This document shows positions 23,235 through 32,955 of a stretch of 64,000 nt of DNA, in pieces (position 1 is the stretch's first letter; each line of letters begins with the position of its first letter). The notes beneath the pieces are model-generated. The model was not told the DNA's origin, made no database searches, and worked only from the letters and a program-made list of their open reading frames with translations. The translations under genes and the position numbers were made by a program. Location of the stretch: the NCBI GenBank assembly GCA_013378335.1, contig CP040556.1, positions 124,001-188,000 on the forward strand, read 5' to 3'. This DNA comes from Streptococcus sanguinis. GTDB lineage: Bacteria; Bacillota; Bacilli; Lactobacillales; Streptococcaceae.

Positions 23235-25430
23235 ATGATTTTAAGGGAAGAGAAGTTTGAAACTGCTCCAGCGATTTATGTGGAGAAGCGGGACGGCCGC
23301 AGGGTGGCTTTTGATGTGTCAAAGATCTATAAGGCTATGGTGCGGGCAGCTCAAGAAGTTGGTCCGCTGAATCCGATGCTAGAAGCCAAGATAGAAGCTA
23401 TCACAGACCGTATTGTGGCAGAAATCAGCAGTCGCTTCGCTAAGTATGTCAAAATCTATGAGATTCAGAACATCGTTGAGCATGAGCTTTTGAATGCCAA
23501 GGAATACGCTATTGCGGAGAACTACATCACTTACCGCACCCAACGGGATTTTGAGCGCTCAAAAGCGACTGATATTAACTTTACCATTGACAAGCTTCTC
23601 AACAAAGATCGGACGGTAGTCAATGAGAATGCCAATAAGGACAGCGATGTTTTCAATACCCAACGGGATTTGACAGCTGGGATTGTCGGCAAGTCCATTG
23701 GGCTTAAGATGCTGCCGCCTCATGTGGCCAATGCCCACCAGAAGGGGGACATCCATTACCATGATTTGGACTACAGCCCTTATACGCCCATGACGAACTG
23801 CTGTTTGATCGACTTTGACGGCATGCTGAAAAATGGCTTCAAGATTGGGAATGCAGAAGTAGAGAGTCCCAAGTCTATCCAGACCGCGACAGCTCAAATC
23901 TCGCAAATCATTGCCAATGTAGCTTCCAGTCAGTACGGCGGCTGCTCAGCCGATCGGATTGACGAAGTCTTGGCGCCCTATGCTAAACTTAATTACCAAA
24001 AGCATCTCAAGGATGCGGAGCAATGGGTTTTGCCGGATAAGCAGGAAGAGTACGCGTGGGCGAAGACCAAGAAGGACATCTACGATGCCATGCAGTCGCT
24101 AGAGTATGAGATCAATACTCTCTTTACCTCTAACGGTCAAACTCCTTTTACCTCGCTGGGCTTTGGTCTGGGAACCAATCGTTTTGAGCGAGAAATTCAG
24201 AAGGCCATTCTCAATATCCGCATCAAGGGACTGGGAAGCGAGCACCGCACAGCAATTTTCCCTAAGCTGATTTTCACCCTTAAGCGCGGGCTTAATCTCG
24301 AGCCGGGAACGCCTAATTACGACATCAAAGAACTGGCTCTGGAGTGTGCCACTAAGCGCATGTATCCCGATGTCCTTTCCTATGACAAGATTATCGACTT
24401 GACTGGATCGTTCAAGGTACCGATGGGCTGCCGTTCTTTCCTGCAAGGCTGGAAGGATGAAAATGGTCAGGAAGTCAACTCCGGCCGTATGAATCTAGGA
24501 GTCGTTACTGTCAATCTGCCGCGGATTGCGCTTGAATCCGAGGGGGATTTGGATAAATTCTGGGAACTCTTTAACGAGCGGATGAATATCGCTGAGGATG
24601 CTTTAGTCTACCGAGTGGAGCGGACCAAGGAAGCCAGTCCAGCCAATGCACCGATTCTTTATCAGTATGGGGCTTTTGGCCAACGTCTGGGCAAGTATGA
24701 TCAGGTAGACCAGCTCTTTACTCACCGTCGTGCAACGGTTTCCCTAGGCTATATCGGTCTGTATGAAGTGGCAGCAGTCTTTTACGGTGGTGACTGGGAG
24801 ACCAATCCAGAAGCCAAGGACTTTACGATTGCCATTGTCAAAGATATGAAGCGTCGGGTGGAAGAGTGGTCAGATCAGTATGACTATCATTTCTCTGTCT
24901 ACTCGACACCATCTGAAAGCCTGACCGACCGTTTCTGCCGTTTGGATACAGAGAAGTTTGGGGTTGTTCCCGATATTACTGATAAGGAGTACTATACTAA
25001 CTCCTTCCACTACGATGTGCGTAAGAATCCAACGCCTTTTGAAAAGCTGGACTTTGAGAAGATTTATCCTGAAGTGGGTGCTTCTGGTGGCTTTATCCAT
25101 TATTGTGAATATCCTGTGCTACAGCAAAATCCAAAAGCACTGGAGGCTGTCTGGGACTATGCCTATGATCGGGTCGGCTATCTGGGAACCAATACGCCGA
25201 TTGATCGCTGTTACAAGTGTAACTTTGAGGGAGACTTCACGCCGACCGAGCGGGGCTTCACCTGTCCAAACTGTGGCAACAGCGATCCCAAGACGGTCGA
25301 TGTGGTCAAGCGGACCTGCGGTTACCTAGGAAATCCGCAAGCCCGTCCGATGGTTAACGGCCGACACAAGGAAATATCAGCTCGGGTCAAGCACATGAAT
25401 GGCTCGACTATTAAGTACGAAGGAAATTAA
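23235..25430 (+). CDS. nrdD: Anaerobic (class III) ribonucleoside-triphosphate reductase
   Basis: About 731 residues. The N-terminal ATP-cone (YVEKRDGRRVAFDVSKIYKAM) is followed by the glycyl-radical barrel. Active-site region TNCCLIDFDGML and AQISQIIANVASSQYGG are seen. A C-terminal zinc site (CYKCNFEG, then CPNCGN) and the glycyl radical loop RTCGYLGNPQARP are intact. It makes dNTPs without oxygen once activated by NrdG. The ATG at 23235 has a better SD distance than the GTG three codons earlier. nrdG lies 1.2 kb downstream, with a small ORF and two acetyltransferases between. Confidence 0.97.
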   Translation: MILREEKFETAPAIYVEKRDGRRVAFDVSKIYKAMVRAAQEVGPLNPMLEAKIEAITDRIVAEISSRFAKYVKIYEIQNIVEHELLNAKEYAIAENYITYRTQRDFERSKATDINFTIDKLLNKDRTVVNENANKDSDVFNTQRDLTAGIVGKSIGLKMLPPHVANAHQKGDIHYHDLDYSPYTPMTNCCLIDFDGMLKNGFKIGNAEVESPKSIQTATAQISQIIANVASSQYGGCSADRIDEVLAPYAKLNYQKHLKDAEQWVLPDKQEEYAWAKTKKDIYDAMQSLEYEINTLFTSNGQTPFTSLGFGLGTNRFEREIQKAILNIRIKGLGSEHRTAIFPKLIFTLKRGLNLEPGTPNYDIKELALECATKRMYPDVLSYDKIIDLTGSFKVPMGCRSFLQGWKDENGQEVNSGRMNLGVVTVNLPRIALESEGDLDKFWELFNERMNIAEDALVYRVERTKEASPANAPILYQYGAFGQRLGKYDQVDQLFTHRRATVSLGYIGLYEVAAVFYGGDWETNPEAKDFTIAIVKDMKRRVEEWSDQYDYHFSVYSTPSESLTDRFCRLDTEKFGVVPDITDKEYYTNSFHYDVRKNPTPFEKLDFEKIYPEVGASGGFIHYCEYPVLQQNPKALEAVWDYAYDRVGYLGTNTPIDRCYKCNFEGDFTPTERGFTCPNCGNSDPKTVDVVKRTCGYLGNPQARPMVNGRHKEISARVKHMNGSTIKYEGN

Positions 25431-25431
25431 G

Positions 25432-25542
25432 ATGGGAAAGTATCAATTGGACGACAAAGGAAAGGCTCAGGTGCAGTGTTTCCATGAAAAACATTCGCAG
25501 GGCGGCAGCGGTAAGAAAGAACGATTGGCCAAACTGCGTTAG
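25432..25542 (+). CDS. Small basic protein between nrdD and acetyltransferases, probably truncated by TAG
   Basis: 36 codons (begins MGKYQLDDKGKAQVQCFHEK, ends KKERLAKLR). SD GAAGGAAATTAAG overlaps the end of nrdD, so it is coupled to it. After the TAG at 25540 the same frame continues QFLEKNKKQ to a second TAG at 25570. This gives a natural-looking 46-residue, Lys-rich ending, so the first TAG is probably a point mutation, for instance from CAG. Small ORFs at this position exist in other streptococci. Function unknown. Confidence 0.55.
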   Translation: MGKYQLDDKGKAQVQCFHEKHSQGGSGKKERLAKLR

Positions 25543-25624
25543 CAATTTTTAGAAAAAAACAAGAAGCAATAGAAGTCAGAGTGGGGCGCAAGGCGGTCTC
25601 ACTCTCTTCGTATCAGGAGGCACT

Positions 25625-26122
25625 ATGGAGCTGAGACGACCGAAACTAGAAGACAAGGAAAAAATTTTAGAGATGCTGGCTGACTTTGAAGCGACTGGTA
25701 GCCGGCAGGACGGCTTCTTTGGCGGAGCGGATTTTGTCTACGAGGACTGGCTGGAGACTATTCAGCTAGCTGAGGCAGGTCTAGGCTTGCCGCAAGGTTT
25801 TGTGCCTTACATCCAACTAATTTCTTTTGCTGCAGATGGTCAGGCTGTGGGCTTTCTCAATCTGCGCTTGCGGCTTAATGACTATTTGCTCCAAGAAGGA
25901 GGGCATATCGGCTATAGTATCCGTCCCTCTGCGCGTGGGAAAGGATTGGCAAAAGAGCAGCTGCGACAAGGCTTGCAAGTAGCCAAAAGTAAAAATATTA
26001 AACGAGTCCTAGTGACTTGCGATTGTGATAATGCTGCCAGTCGAGCAGTGATTCTGGCGAATGGCGGAGCTTTAGAGGATATTCGAGGCGGGAAAGAGCG
26101 TTACTGGATTGATGTCGATTAA
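25625..26122 (+). CDS. GNAT-family N-acetyltransferase, tandem copy 1
   Basis: 165 residues. N-terminal MELRRPKLEDKEKILEML; acetyl-CoA motif GHIGYSIRPSARGKGLAKEQL around 100-120 (R/Q-x-x-G-x-G/A pattern RGKGLA); C-terminal KRVLVTCDCDNAASRAVILANGG. Closely similar to the next gene, which follows after 9 bases, so they are tandem paralogues. Both are co-oriented within the nrdD-nrdG unit. Substrate unknown. Confidence 0.9.
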   Translation: MELRRPKLEDKEKILEMLADFEATGSRQDGFFGGADFVYEDWLETIQLAEAGLGLPQGFVPYIQLISFAADGQAVGFLNLRLRLNDYLLQEGGHIGYSIRPSARGKGLAKEQLRQGLQVAKSKNIKRVLVTCDCDNAASRAVILANGGALEDIRGGKERYWIDVD

Positions 26123-26131
26123 GGAGGGAGT

Positions 26132-26650
26132 ATGGAGCTAAGACGACCAACTTTGGAAGATAAAAACGCGATATTAGAGATGATTGCGGAGTTCGATGCT
26201 GCAAAATCCTATATGCACGGTGGCATGGGCTCCGCTTGGAAGCGAGCAAAGGATTATGAGGATTGGTTGAAAATTGTAGAACGGCAGGAAGATGTAGCAA
26301 ACTTGCCAGCAGGCTGGGTTCCCGCTATCAAATTTTTATCCTTTGATGAGACTGGCCTGCCTCTAGGATTTTTAGCCCTGCGCTTGTCCTTGAATGACAA
26401 ATTATTTGTGGAGGGTGGGCATATTGGCTATTCTATTCGTCCCAGTCAACGAGGCAAAGGATATGGGAAGGAGCAGTTGAGATTAGGGCTGGCAGAGGCT
26501 CGAAAGCAAGGATTGGAACGAGTGCTGATTACCTGCGATGAAGACAACGAAGCCAGCCGACGCACGATTCTCTCTGCTGGCGGTGTTTACGAAAATACAA
26601 TCGACAGAAGTCAGCGCTACTGGATAGAGCTAGATGGGGAGGTGTCATGA
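26132..26650 (+). CDS. GNAT-family N-acetyltransferase, tandem copy 2
   Basis: 172 residues. Starts MELRRPTLEDKNAILEMIAE and carries the same acetyl-CoA loop (GHIGYSIRPSQRGKGYGKEQL) and the end LERVLITCDEDNEASRRTIL. Its insert around residues 30-45 (YMHGGMGSAWKRAKDYEDWL) differs from copy 1, suggesting a changed substrate pocket. It overlaps nrdG by four bases (ATGA), which ties it to anaerobic nucleotide reduction by expression if not by function. Confidence 0.9.
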   Translation: MELRRPTLEDKNAILEMIAEFDAAKSYMHGGMGSAWKRAKDYEDWLKIVERQEDVANLPAGWVPAIKFLSFDETGLPLGFLALRLSLNDKLFVEGGHIGYSIRPSQRGKGYGKEQLRLGLAEARKQGLERVLITCDEDNEASRRTILSAGGVYENTIDRSQRYWIELDGEVS

Positions 26651-27246
26651 ACAATCCCAAACCTCAAGAATGGAAAAGTGAGGAGCTGAGCAAGGGGCGA
26701 ATCATTGACTATAAGGCCTTTAACTTTGTAGATGGCGAAGGCGTCCGCAACTCCCTCTATGTCAGTGGCTGTATGTTTCACTGTGAGGGCTGCTATAATG
26801 CAGCAACTTGGTCTTTCAACGCTGGCATTTCCTATACCCAAGAGTTGGAGGAGCAGATTATGAAAGACTTGGCGGAACCCTATGTGCAGGGGCTGACCCT
26901 CCTAGGCGGCGAGCCTTTTCTCAATACAGGCATTCTCCTGCCCTTGGTCAAGCGGATTCGGAGAGAGCTTCCAGACAAGGATATCTGGTCTTGGACGGGC
27001 TACACCTGGGAGGAGATGATGCTGGAAACGGAGGATAAGCTGGAGCTGCTTAGTTTGATTGACATTCTAGTGGACGGCCGTTTTGACCTTACCAAGAAGA
27101 ATCTCATGCTGCAGTTCCGCGGCTCTTCTAATCAGCGCATCATTGATGTGCAGAAGTCCCTTCAGTCAGGCCAGATAGTCATCTGGGACAAGCTGAATGA
27201 TGGTTTGCAGGCCTATGAGCAGGTTGACAGGGATAAGATGCTTTAA
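26647..27246 (+). CDS. nrdG: Anaerobic ribonucleotide reductase activating protein
   Basis: 199 residues, radical-SAM activase. The cluster motif CMFHCEGC (CxxxCxxC) is at about 38-45, followed by TWSFNAG. GLTLLGGEPFL is the SAM-binding GGE motif. WSWTGYTWEEM and DGRFDL are typical of NrdG. It generates the glycyl radical on NrdD. Translation is coupled to the acetyltransferase upstream, and a terminator follows closely. Confidence 0.96.
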   Translation: MNNPKPQEWKSEELSKGRIIDYKAFNFVDGEGVRNSLYVSGCMFHCEGCYNAATWSFNAGISYTQELEEQIMKDLAEPYVQGLTLLGGEPFLNTGILLPLVKRIRRELPDKDIWSWTGYTWEEMMLETEDKLELLSLIDILVDGRFDLTKKNLMLQFRGSSNQRIIDVQKSLQSGQIVIWDKLNDGLQAYEQVDRDKML

Positions 27247-27268
27247 AAACCAAGTAAAATGCTGATAT

Positions 27269-27290
27269 AAAAGAGGTTTTATCTCTTTTT
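27269..27290 (+). terminator. Terminator of the nrdD-nrdG operon
   Basis: AAAAGAG, seven bases, CTCTTTTTT. Confidence 0.75.
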
Positions 27291-27395
27291 TCTTTTGTCA
27301 AAAACAGTATAAAATATCGGTTTTTCGAGAAGAAAGAAAGAATTTACCGAAAATTAATACAGACTGTCCTTTTTTGTCAACAAAATTTGAAAAAA

Positions 27396-27421
27396 ACTAA
27401 AATATTTTTAAATATTTTAGT
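27396..27421. promoter_or_regulatory. Palindrome at the capsule promoter
   Basis: ACTAAAATATTT, TT, AAATATTTTAGT: perfect 12-bp arms. Its right end falls where the -35 of the downstream extended -10 (TGGTATAAT, 27439-27447) would be, so it is well placed as an operator for the polysaccharide operon. Confidence 0.5.
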
Positions 27422-27438
27422 GTATCAGATTGCATTTA

Positions 27439-27447
27439 TGGTATAAT
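27439..27447 (+). promoter_or_regulatory. Extended -10 promoter of the polysaccharide operon
   Basis: TGGTATAAT, 40 bases before the wzg start; probably drives wzg to wzx. Confidence 0.6.
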
Positions 27448-27486
27448 AAAATGTATTTATATCTCAGGGGAGAAAAAGGGAGAATT

Positions 27487-28959
27487 ATGAATCATCATAG
27501 GAGAAGTGCGCCTGCTTCTAAAAAGGGGAAGAAGCTTAGGCTCTTTAATGTAGCTTTACTGATATTGGTAAGCTTGGTCTCAGTTTTGCTGGTTTTTTCT
27601 GTATTTAAAAATAATGTTCTGGCGTTTTATCACCTGAACCTTATTTTGTCTGCTCTTTTGGCGGCTGTTATTTTACTGGCAGCCTTCTTTATATGGAAAA
27701 ATAAGTTCAAAGTTCTGACCACGGTGCTTTTGTTTGTGACCTTGCTAGTATCTTCAGGAGCTATGTACGGGATCAAGGAGCTGATGGACTTGTCTAGAGG
27801 TGTGAACTCCACTTCAAATTACTCTGAAATTGAAATGGCAGTTTATGTCCGGGCAGATAGCGATAAATCAGATGTAACTCAGCTGCAGAAGTTGACAGCT
27901 CCGACTGAAAATGGGGACAAGGACAATGTAACGGCTCTTCTGGACCACATCAAGAAGACTAAAAAGACAGAGCTCACTGTAGAAAACAGCTCGTCATATA
28001 TCTCAGCCTACAATGCCCTCATCAATCAAGAGGCCGAGGCCATTGCCCTCAACAACTCGTTTGGAGATATGCTGGCTTCTCACGATGCTGACTATGCTTC
28101 AAAGATAAAGAAAATCTATACTTATAAAATCACCCGTCAAGTAGAGACCGGTAAGCGCAGCGATGATGCCAATGCGGATGTCTTTAATATCTATGTCAGC
28201 GGTATTGACACTTATGGGTCTATCTCATCTGTCTCTCGCTCAGATGTCAATATCATCATGACAGTCAATCGCAAGACCAAGAAAGTCCTCTTGACCACAA
28301 CTCCGCGTGATGCTTATGTAGCTATTGCGGATGGAGGAGCTGGGCAGATGGACAAGCTGACCCATGCAGGGATTTACGGGGTGGACGCCTCTGTTCACAC
28401 GCTGGAAAATCTTTACGGCATTCGCATTGACTACTATGTTCGTCTGAACTTCACTTCCTTCCTCAAGCTGGTAGACCTGCTGGGAGGGATTGATGTTGAA
28501 AATGACCAAGAATTTACCAGCCGACACGGCAACCATCATTTCCCAGTAGGGAAAGTCCATATGAACTCAGATCAGGCACTTGGCTTTGTTCGCGAGCGTT
28601 ACTCCCTTCAGGGTGGCGACAATGACCGCGGAAAAAATCAAGAAAAGGTTATCGAAGCAGTCATTAAAAAGCTGACTTCAACCAGTGCTTTGAAGAACTA
28701 CAACGAAATTATTTCCGGCTTGCAGGATTCTATCCAGACCAATATGGAGCTGCCTGTTCTTATGAATCTGGTCAATACCCAGCTGGAATCAGGCGGAAGC
28801 TATCAGGTTCAGTCACAAGCCATCAGTGGAAACGGGCGCATGGATTTACCATCCTATGCTATGCCAGACTCCAATCTCTACATGATGGAAATCCAGCCAG
28901 AAAGCCTTGACAATGCTAAGGCAGCGATTCAGCAGGTAATGGAAGGAAAAACACCATGA
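27487..28959 (+). CDS. wzg: Wzg/CpsA, LytR-CpsA-Psr family protein
   Basis: 490 residues. A basic cytoplasmic start ([16 protein letters not shown]) and three membrane helices (about 20-110), an accessory domain to about 225, then the LCP domain with [29 protein letters not shown] and [19 protein letters not shown], which hold the conserved Asp and Arg residues. LCP proteins transfer finished polysaccharide from its lipid carrier to peptidoglycan. First gene of the Wzy-type cluster; start chosen at the ATG after GGGAGAATT. It overlaps wzh by four bases. Confidence 0.93.
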   Translation: MNHHRRSAPASKKGKKLRLFNVALLILVSLVSVLLVFSVFKNNVLAFYHLNLILSALLAAVILLAAFFIWKNKFKVLTTVLLFVTLLVSSGAMYGIKELMDLSRGVNSTSNYSEIEMAVYVRADSDKSDVTQLQKLTAPTENGDKDNVTALLDHIKKTKKTELTVENSSSYISAYNALINQEAEAIALNNSFGDMLASHDADYASKIKKIYTYKITRQVETGKRSDDANADVFNIYVSGIDTYGSISSVSRSDVNIIMTVNRKTKKVLLTTTPRDAYVAIADGGAGQMDKLTHAGIYGVDASVHTLENLYGIRIDYYVRLNFTSFLKLVDLLGGIDVENDQEFTSRHGNHHFPVGKVHMNSDQALGFVRERYSLQGGDNDRGKNQEKVIEAVIKKLTSTSALKNYNEIISGLQDSIQTNMELPVLMNLVNTQLESGGSYQVQSQAISGNGRMDLPSYAMPDSNLYMMEIQPESLDNAKAAIQQVMEGKTP

Positions 28960-29687
28960 TTGATATCCATTCTCATATTATCTTTGATGTGGACGACGGA
29001 CCTAAGAATTTTGAGGATTCCAAAAAACTGCTGGAAGAAAGCTATCGACAGGGAGTTCGGACCATCATCTCTACTTCTCATCGCAGAAAGGGTATGTTTG
29101 AAACGCCTGAGGAGACCATTAGCGCTAACTTTAAAATGGTGAAAGAACTGGCAGAGCTTGTAGCGCCTGACTTGACGGTTCTCCATGGGGCAGAGATTTA
29201 CTACACCAGTGATGTGGCGGATAAGTTGGAAAAGGGGATTTTCCCCAGTCTAGCTGGTACACGCTATGTGCTGATTGAGTTTAGCATGGCGACGCCTTAT
29301 AAGGACATTCATAAAGGCTTGGCTCAGATTCTGCGCTTAGGTCTAACCCCAGTCGTGGCTCATATTGAGCGCTATCACTGTCTGGAAAATGATGAAAAGA
29401 AGGTGCAGGAACTCATTAATATGGGCTGCTATACTCAAATTAATAGCTCCAGTGTTCTGAAGCCTAAGCTGCTTGGAGACTCGCATAAATTTATGAAAAA
29501 ACGGGCTCAGTTCTTTTTGGAGAGGGACTTGGTCCACTTTGTTGCCAGCGACATGCACAATCTAAGTCAGAGACCGCCCTTTATGAAGGAGGCCTTTGAC
29601 ATCGTCGCTAAAAAATACGGTTCCCGCCGGGCAGAAGCTCTCTTTGGCGGCAACCAAGCATTATTATTGAAAAATGAATTAATTTAG
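28956..29687 (+). CDS. wzh: Wzh/CpsB, manganese-dependent PHP-type tyrosine phosphatase
   Basis: 243 residues. N-terminal [22 protein letters not shown] gives the metal-binding HxH pattern; [25 protein letters not shown] and ASDMHN complete the PHP metal site. Wzh removes phosphate from the tyrosine tail of Wze and so tunes polysaccharide length and amount. Coupled to wzg (ATGA). Confidence 0.95.
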   Translation: MIDIHSHIIFDVDDGPKNFEDSKKLLEESYRQGVRTIISTSHRRKGMFETPEETISANFKMVKELAELVAPDLTVLHGAEIYYTSDVADKLEKGIFPSLAGTRYVLIEFSMATPYKDIHKGLAQILRLGLTPVVAHIERYHCLENDEKKVQELINMGCYTQINSSSVLKPKLLGDSHKFMKKRAQFFLERDLVHFVASDMHNLSQRPPFMKEAFDIVAKKYGSRRAEALFGGNQALLLKNELI

Positions 29688-29694
29688 GGGAAAA

Positions 29695-30390
29695 ATGGAA
29701 AAACAAGAAAAGCAAATCGTAGAAATCGATATTCTGTCCTTGCTGAGAGCCTTATGGCTGAAGAAATTCACCATCGTATTGGGAGCTGTGCTCTTTTCTT
29801 TGCTGGCTTTTGGCTACAGCGTCTTTATTGCTAAGAAAATGTATCAGAGCACCACGCGCATCTATGTGGTCAGCCGTCAGAACGAAACGCAGGCAGCTTT
29901 GACCAATCAGGACCTGCAGGCGGGGGCTTACCTCGTTAAGGACTTTAAGGAAATTATTCTGTCACAGGCGGTTCTGTCACAGGCAATTAGTGAGTTGAAA
30001 CTGCAAACGTCACCAAGAGAGCTGACGCGTCACATCACCGTTTCCGTTCCGGCGGATACTCGTATCGTTTCGATTACGGTTAAAGATGACAATCCAGAGG
30101 AAGCGGCTCGCATTGCCAATGCCTTTCGTAATATCGCCGCTGAGAAAATTATTGAGGTGACAAAAGTTCCTGATGTGACAACTTTGGAAGAAGCGACAGT
30201 CGCAGCAGAGCCTTCTTCACCTAATATTCGGCGTAATGTTATCTTAGGATTTTTAGGAGGCAGCGTCCTGATGTCAATCTTTATCATCGCGGTAGAAATC
30301 TTGGACGATCGGGTGAAGAAGCCAGAAGACATTGAGGAAGTTATGGGCTTGACGCTGTTGGGCGTTATCCCAGATATGAACAGAATGTAA
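29695..30390 (+). CDS. wzd: Wzd/CpsC, polysaccharide co-polymerase membrane adaptor
   Basis: 231 residues with the Wzz layout: a helix at about 25-45, an outer domain (YQSTTRIYVVSRQNETQAA..., ITVSVPADTRIVSITVKDDNPEEAARIAN), and a second helix at about 180-200, ending in a short cytoplasmic tail (GLTLLGVIPDMNRM). It activates the kinase Wze and sets chain length. Eight bases after wzh, SD GGGGAAAA. Confidence 0.94.
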   Translation: MEKQEKQIVEIDILSLLRALWLKKFTIVLGAVLFSLLAFGYSVFIAKKMYQSTTRIYVVSRQNETQAALTNQDLQAGAYLVKDFKEIILSQAVLSQAISELKLQTSPRELTRHITVSVPADTRIVSITVKDDNPEEAARIANAFRNIAAEKIIEVTKVPDVTTLEEATVAAEPSSPNIRRNVILGFLGGSVLMSIFIIAVEILDDRVKKPEDIEEVMGLTLLGVIPDMNRM

Positions 30391-30400
30391 GGGAGAGAAA

Positions 30401-31099
30401 ATGGCAACCTTAGAATTAGTTAGGAAAAAAAGGAATCTTGTCAAACTAACCGAGGAATACTACAATGCTCTCAGCACTAATGTACAGCTGAGCGGCGCCA
30501 ATATCAAAATGGTCGAAATAACCTCGGTGACGGCAAATGAAGGAAAGTCTACAACCTCGGTGAATCTTGCGGCGGCCTTTGCCAGAGCTGGTCATAAGAC
30601 CTTGCTGATTGATGCTGACATCCGCAACTCGGTCATGTCCGGTGTGTTTAGCAGTCAGAAAAAAGTGTCAGGTCTGACGGACTATCTGTCAGGACAGGCT
30701 GCCCTGCATGAAGTCATCAACGATACAGATATGGACAACCTGGATGTGATCTTGTCCGGTCCAGTATCGCCTAATCCGACAGGGCTTTTGCAAAGCAAGC
30801 AGTTTGACGCACTTTTGACCGACCTGCGTGTTCGTTATGACTACATCATTGTGGATACTTCACCGATTGGTCTGGTCATTGATGCGGCTATCATCGCTCA
30901 GAAATGCGACGCTAGCTTCTTGGTGACACAAGCAGGACATATCAAACGAAAAGCAGTCATGAAAGCTAAAGATCAGCTGGAACAAACGGGAACTCCTTTT
31001 TTGGGCGTTGTCCTCAATAAATATAACATTGACTTGGAACGCTATGGTGCCTACGGAACTTATGGGGGATATGGCAGCTATGGCTATTATGGGAAATAG
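30401..31099 (+). CDS. wze: Wze/CpsD, autophosphorylating tyrosine kinase
   Basis: 232 residues of the BY-kinase family. Walker A TANEGKSTTSVNLA (about 46-59), Walker A' LLIDADIRNS and Walker B YIIVDTSPIG are present. The C-terminal tail ERYGAYGTYGGYGSYGYYGK carries the Tyr cluster that is phosphorylated and then dephosphorylated by Wzh. Works with Wzd at the membrane to control polymerisation. Confidence 0.96.
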   Translation: MATLELVRKKRNLVKLTEEYYNALSTNVQLSGANIKMVEITSVTANEGKSTTSVNLAAAFARAGHKTLLIDADIRNSVMSGVFSSQKKVSGLTDYLSGQAALHEVINDTDMDNLDVILSGPVSPNPTGLLQSKQFDALLTDLRVRYDYIIVDTSPIGLVIDAAIIAQKCDASFLVTQAGHIKRKAVMKAKDQLEQTGTPFLGVVLNKYNIDLERYGAYGTYGGYGSYGYYGK

Positions 31100-31137
31100 G
31101 GAATAAAGAGTTTTAGGATAATTGGGAGATTAGGAAC

Positions 31138-32940
31138 ATGACAAGAGCGAGAAAAAGAGTCATATTAATTATTGTTGATATTATTTTGCTCAGTATAAGT
31201 CAGGGGATTTCAAAATTCTTCTTAGCAAAATATGTCGGGATAACGGATTTGTCTTTTATCTCTATTTTAATGGGGATTATTGTATTGTATTTGACATTTG
31301 CAACACTGTCGAATGTCTTTTCTACCATTACAAGGTATACAGATTACAAAACAATGTTTCGAGTAGGGGGCTCAATTTGGGGAGCTTACTCGATTGTATA
31401 CATTGTAGAGAAAATTTTTTATGAATCCACAAACAGTAGATATATTGTTCTTTCTATGCTGCTATCGTTTTTATTGGTTATTGCTTCAAGGCTGACTTGG
31501 CGGGAGATTCATGAATTCGTGCAGCACCCTTCAGCTTTACTGGGTAAGAAAGTAGATGGGACAAAGACCCTTGTTGTTGGTTCAGGGGATGGTGCTAGTC
31601 TCTTTATCAAGACGGCCCAGCAAAAATCAAAAGATTTGAAGATAGTCGCGATTGTGGATGATGATAAGAATAAGCAAAATACGTATCTTCATGGAGTAAA
31701 AGTTGTAGGAACAACCGATCAGATACCTGAAATTGTAGGGAATTATGAAGTTGAACAAATTGTCATTGCCATTCCTTCGTTGGCTCCGGATGATTACGAG
31801 CGAATCGTAGAGTACTGCCAACAGACGGAGGTCAAGGTCAATGCCATGCCTAAGTATGAACAGGTGATTACGGGGAAATTATCTGTCAGCAAACTTCAGG
31901 AAATTGATATTGCAGATCTGTTAGGACGTAAAGAAGTTAAGCTGGATCAGCAAAGTTTGAAGTCCAATATTAAATGCAAGACAGTACTAGTTACGGGGGC
32001 CGGTGGGTCAATCGGCTCGGAACTTTGCCGTCAGATTGCTCAATTCTGCCCAGCTAGGCTACTGCTTCTAGGTCATGGAGAAAATTCCATTTATTTGATT
32101 CATAAGGAGCTGTCAAGCCGTTATAAAGATGATATTGAGTTGATTCCAATCATTGCGGATATTCAAGATAGAGAGAGGATTTTCCATATTATGGAAACCT
32201 ATCGCCCTGATCGAGTGTATCATGCAGCGGCTCATAAACATGTTCCTTTGATGGAGTACAATCCGACAGAAGCGGTCAAAAACAATATCTATGGTACACG
32301 AAATGTAGCAGAAGCAGCAAAGGCAGCTGGTGTCGCGAAATTTGTCATGATTTCTACAGATAAGGCAGTCAACCCGCCTAATGTTATGGGGGCAACTAAG
32401 CGTGTGGCCGAAATGGTCGTGACCAGTTTAAATGAAGAAGGAAAGACTCTTTTCTCAGCTGTCCGCTTTGGGAATGTTTTGGGCAGCCGAGGTAGTGTTG
32501 TTCCTTTGTTCAAGGAGCAGATTGCCAAGGGAGGTCCTATAACCGTGACGGACTTTCGAATGACACGCTATTTCATGACGATACCAGAAGCCAGCCGCTT
32601 GGTGATTCAGGCTGGGGCCTTGATGCAAGGGGGAGAGGTTTTTGTCTTGGATATGGGCGAGCCTGTGAAAATTTTGGACCTAGCTAAAAAGATGATTACG
32701 CTTAGTGGCCATACTGAAGAGGAGATTCAGATTCAGGAAGCAGGCATTCGACCGGGTGAAAAGCTTTATGAAGAGCTATTGTCCGCCAAGGAAAAGGTCA
32801 ATGATCAAGTCTATGAAAAGATTTTTGTAGGAAATGTTCAGTCGTTGCCCAAGACCGAGGTAGATTCCTATGTGAACTCTCTTCTGTCTCTTGGTGCAAA
32901 TGACCTCAAGGATAGCCTGGTAAAGTTTGCACAGCAATAA
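31138..32940 (+). CDS. UDP-sugar 4,6-dehydratase, WbpM/CapD-like membrane protein
   Basis: 600 residues. Four membrane helices in the first 130 residues, a first nucleotide-binding region (TKTLVVGSGDGASLFIKTA, about 140-260), then the SDR dehydratase domain with VTGAGGSIGSELCRQ (about 285), AAHKHVPLMEYNPTEAVKNN, STDKAVNPPNVMGATKR and RFGNVLGSRGSVVPLF. The TDK...MGATK arrangement is typical of WbpM-type UDP-GlcNAc 4,6-dehydratases. Product would be a UDP-4-keto-6-deoxy-HexNAc. The initial transferase and a likely reductase follow directly, as in FucNAc/QuiNAc pathways. Confidence 0.88.
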   Translation: MTRARKRVILIIVDIILLSISQGISKFFLAKYVGITDLSFISILMGIIVLYLTFATLSNVFSTITRYTDYKTMFRVGGSIWGAYSIVYIVEKIFYESTNSRYIVLSMLLSFLLVIASRLTWREIHEFVQHPSALLGKKVDGTKTLVVGSGDGASLFIKTAQQKSKDLKIVAIVDDDKNKQNTYLHGVKVVGTTDQIPEIVGNYEVEQIVIAIPSLAPDDYERIVEYCQQTEVKVNAMPKYEQVITGKLSVSKLQEIDIADLLGRKEVKLDQQSLKSNIKCKTVLVTGAGGSIGSELCRQIAQFCPARLLLLGHGENSIYLIHKELSSRYKDDIELIPIIADIQDRERIFHIMETYRPDRVYHAAAHKHVPLMEYNPTEAVKNNIYGTRNVAEAAKAAGVAKFVMISTDKAVNPPNVMGATKRVAEMVVTSLNEEGKTLFSAVRFGNVLGSRGSVVPLFKEQIAKGGPITVTDFRMTRYFMTIPEASRLVIQAGALMQGGEVFVLDMGEPVKILDLAKKMITLSGHTEEEIQIQEAGIRPGEKLYEELLSAKEKVNDQVYEKIFVGNVQSLPKTEVDSYVNSLLSLGANDLKDSLVKFAQQ

Positions 32941-32955
32941 GTTTTTAGGATAATC

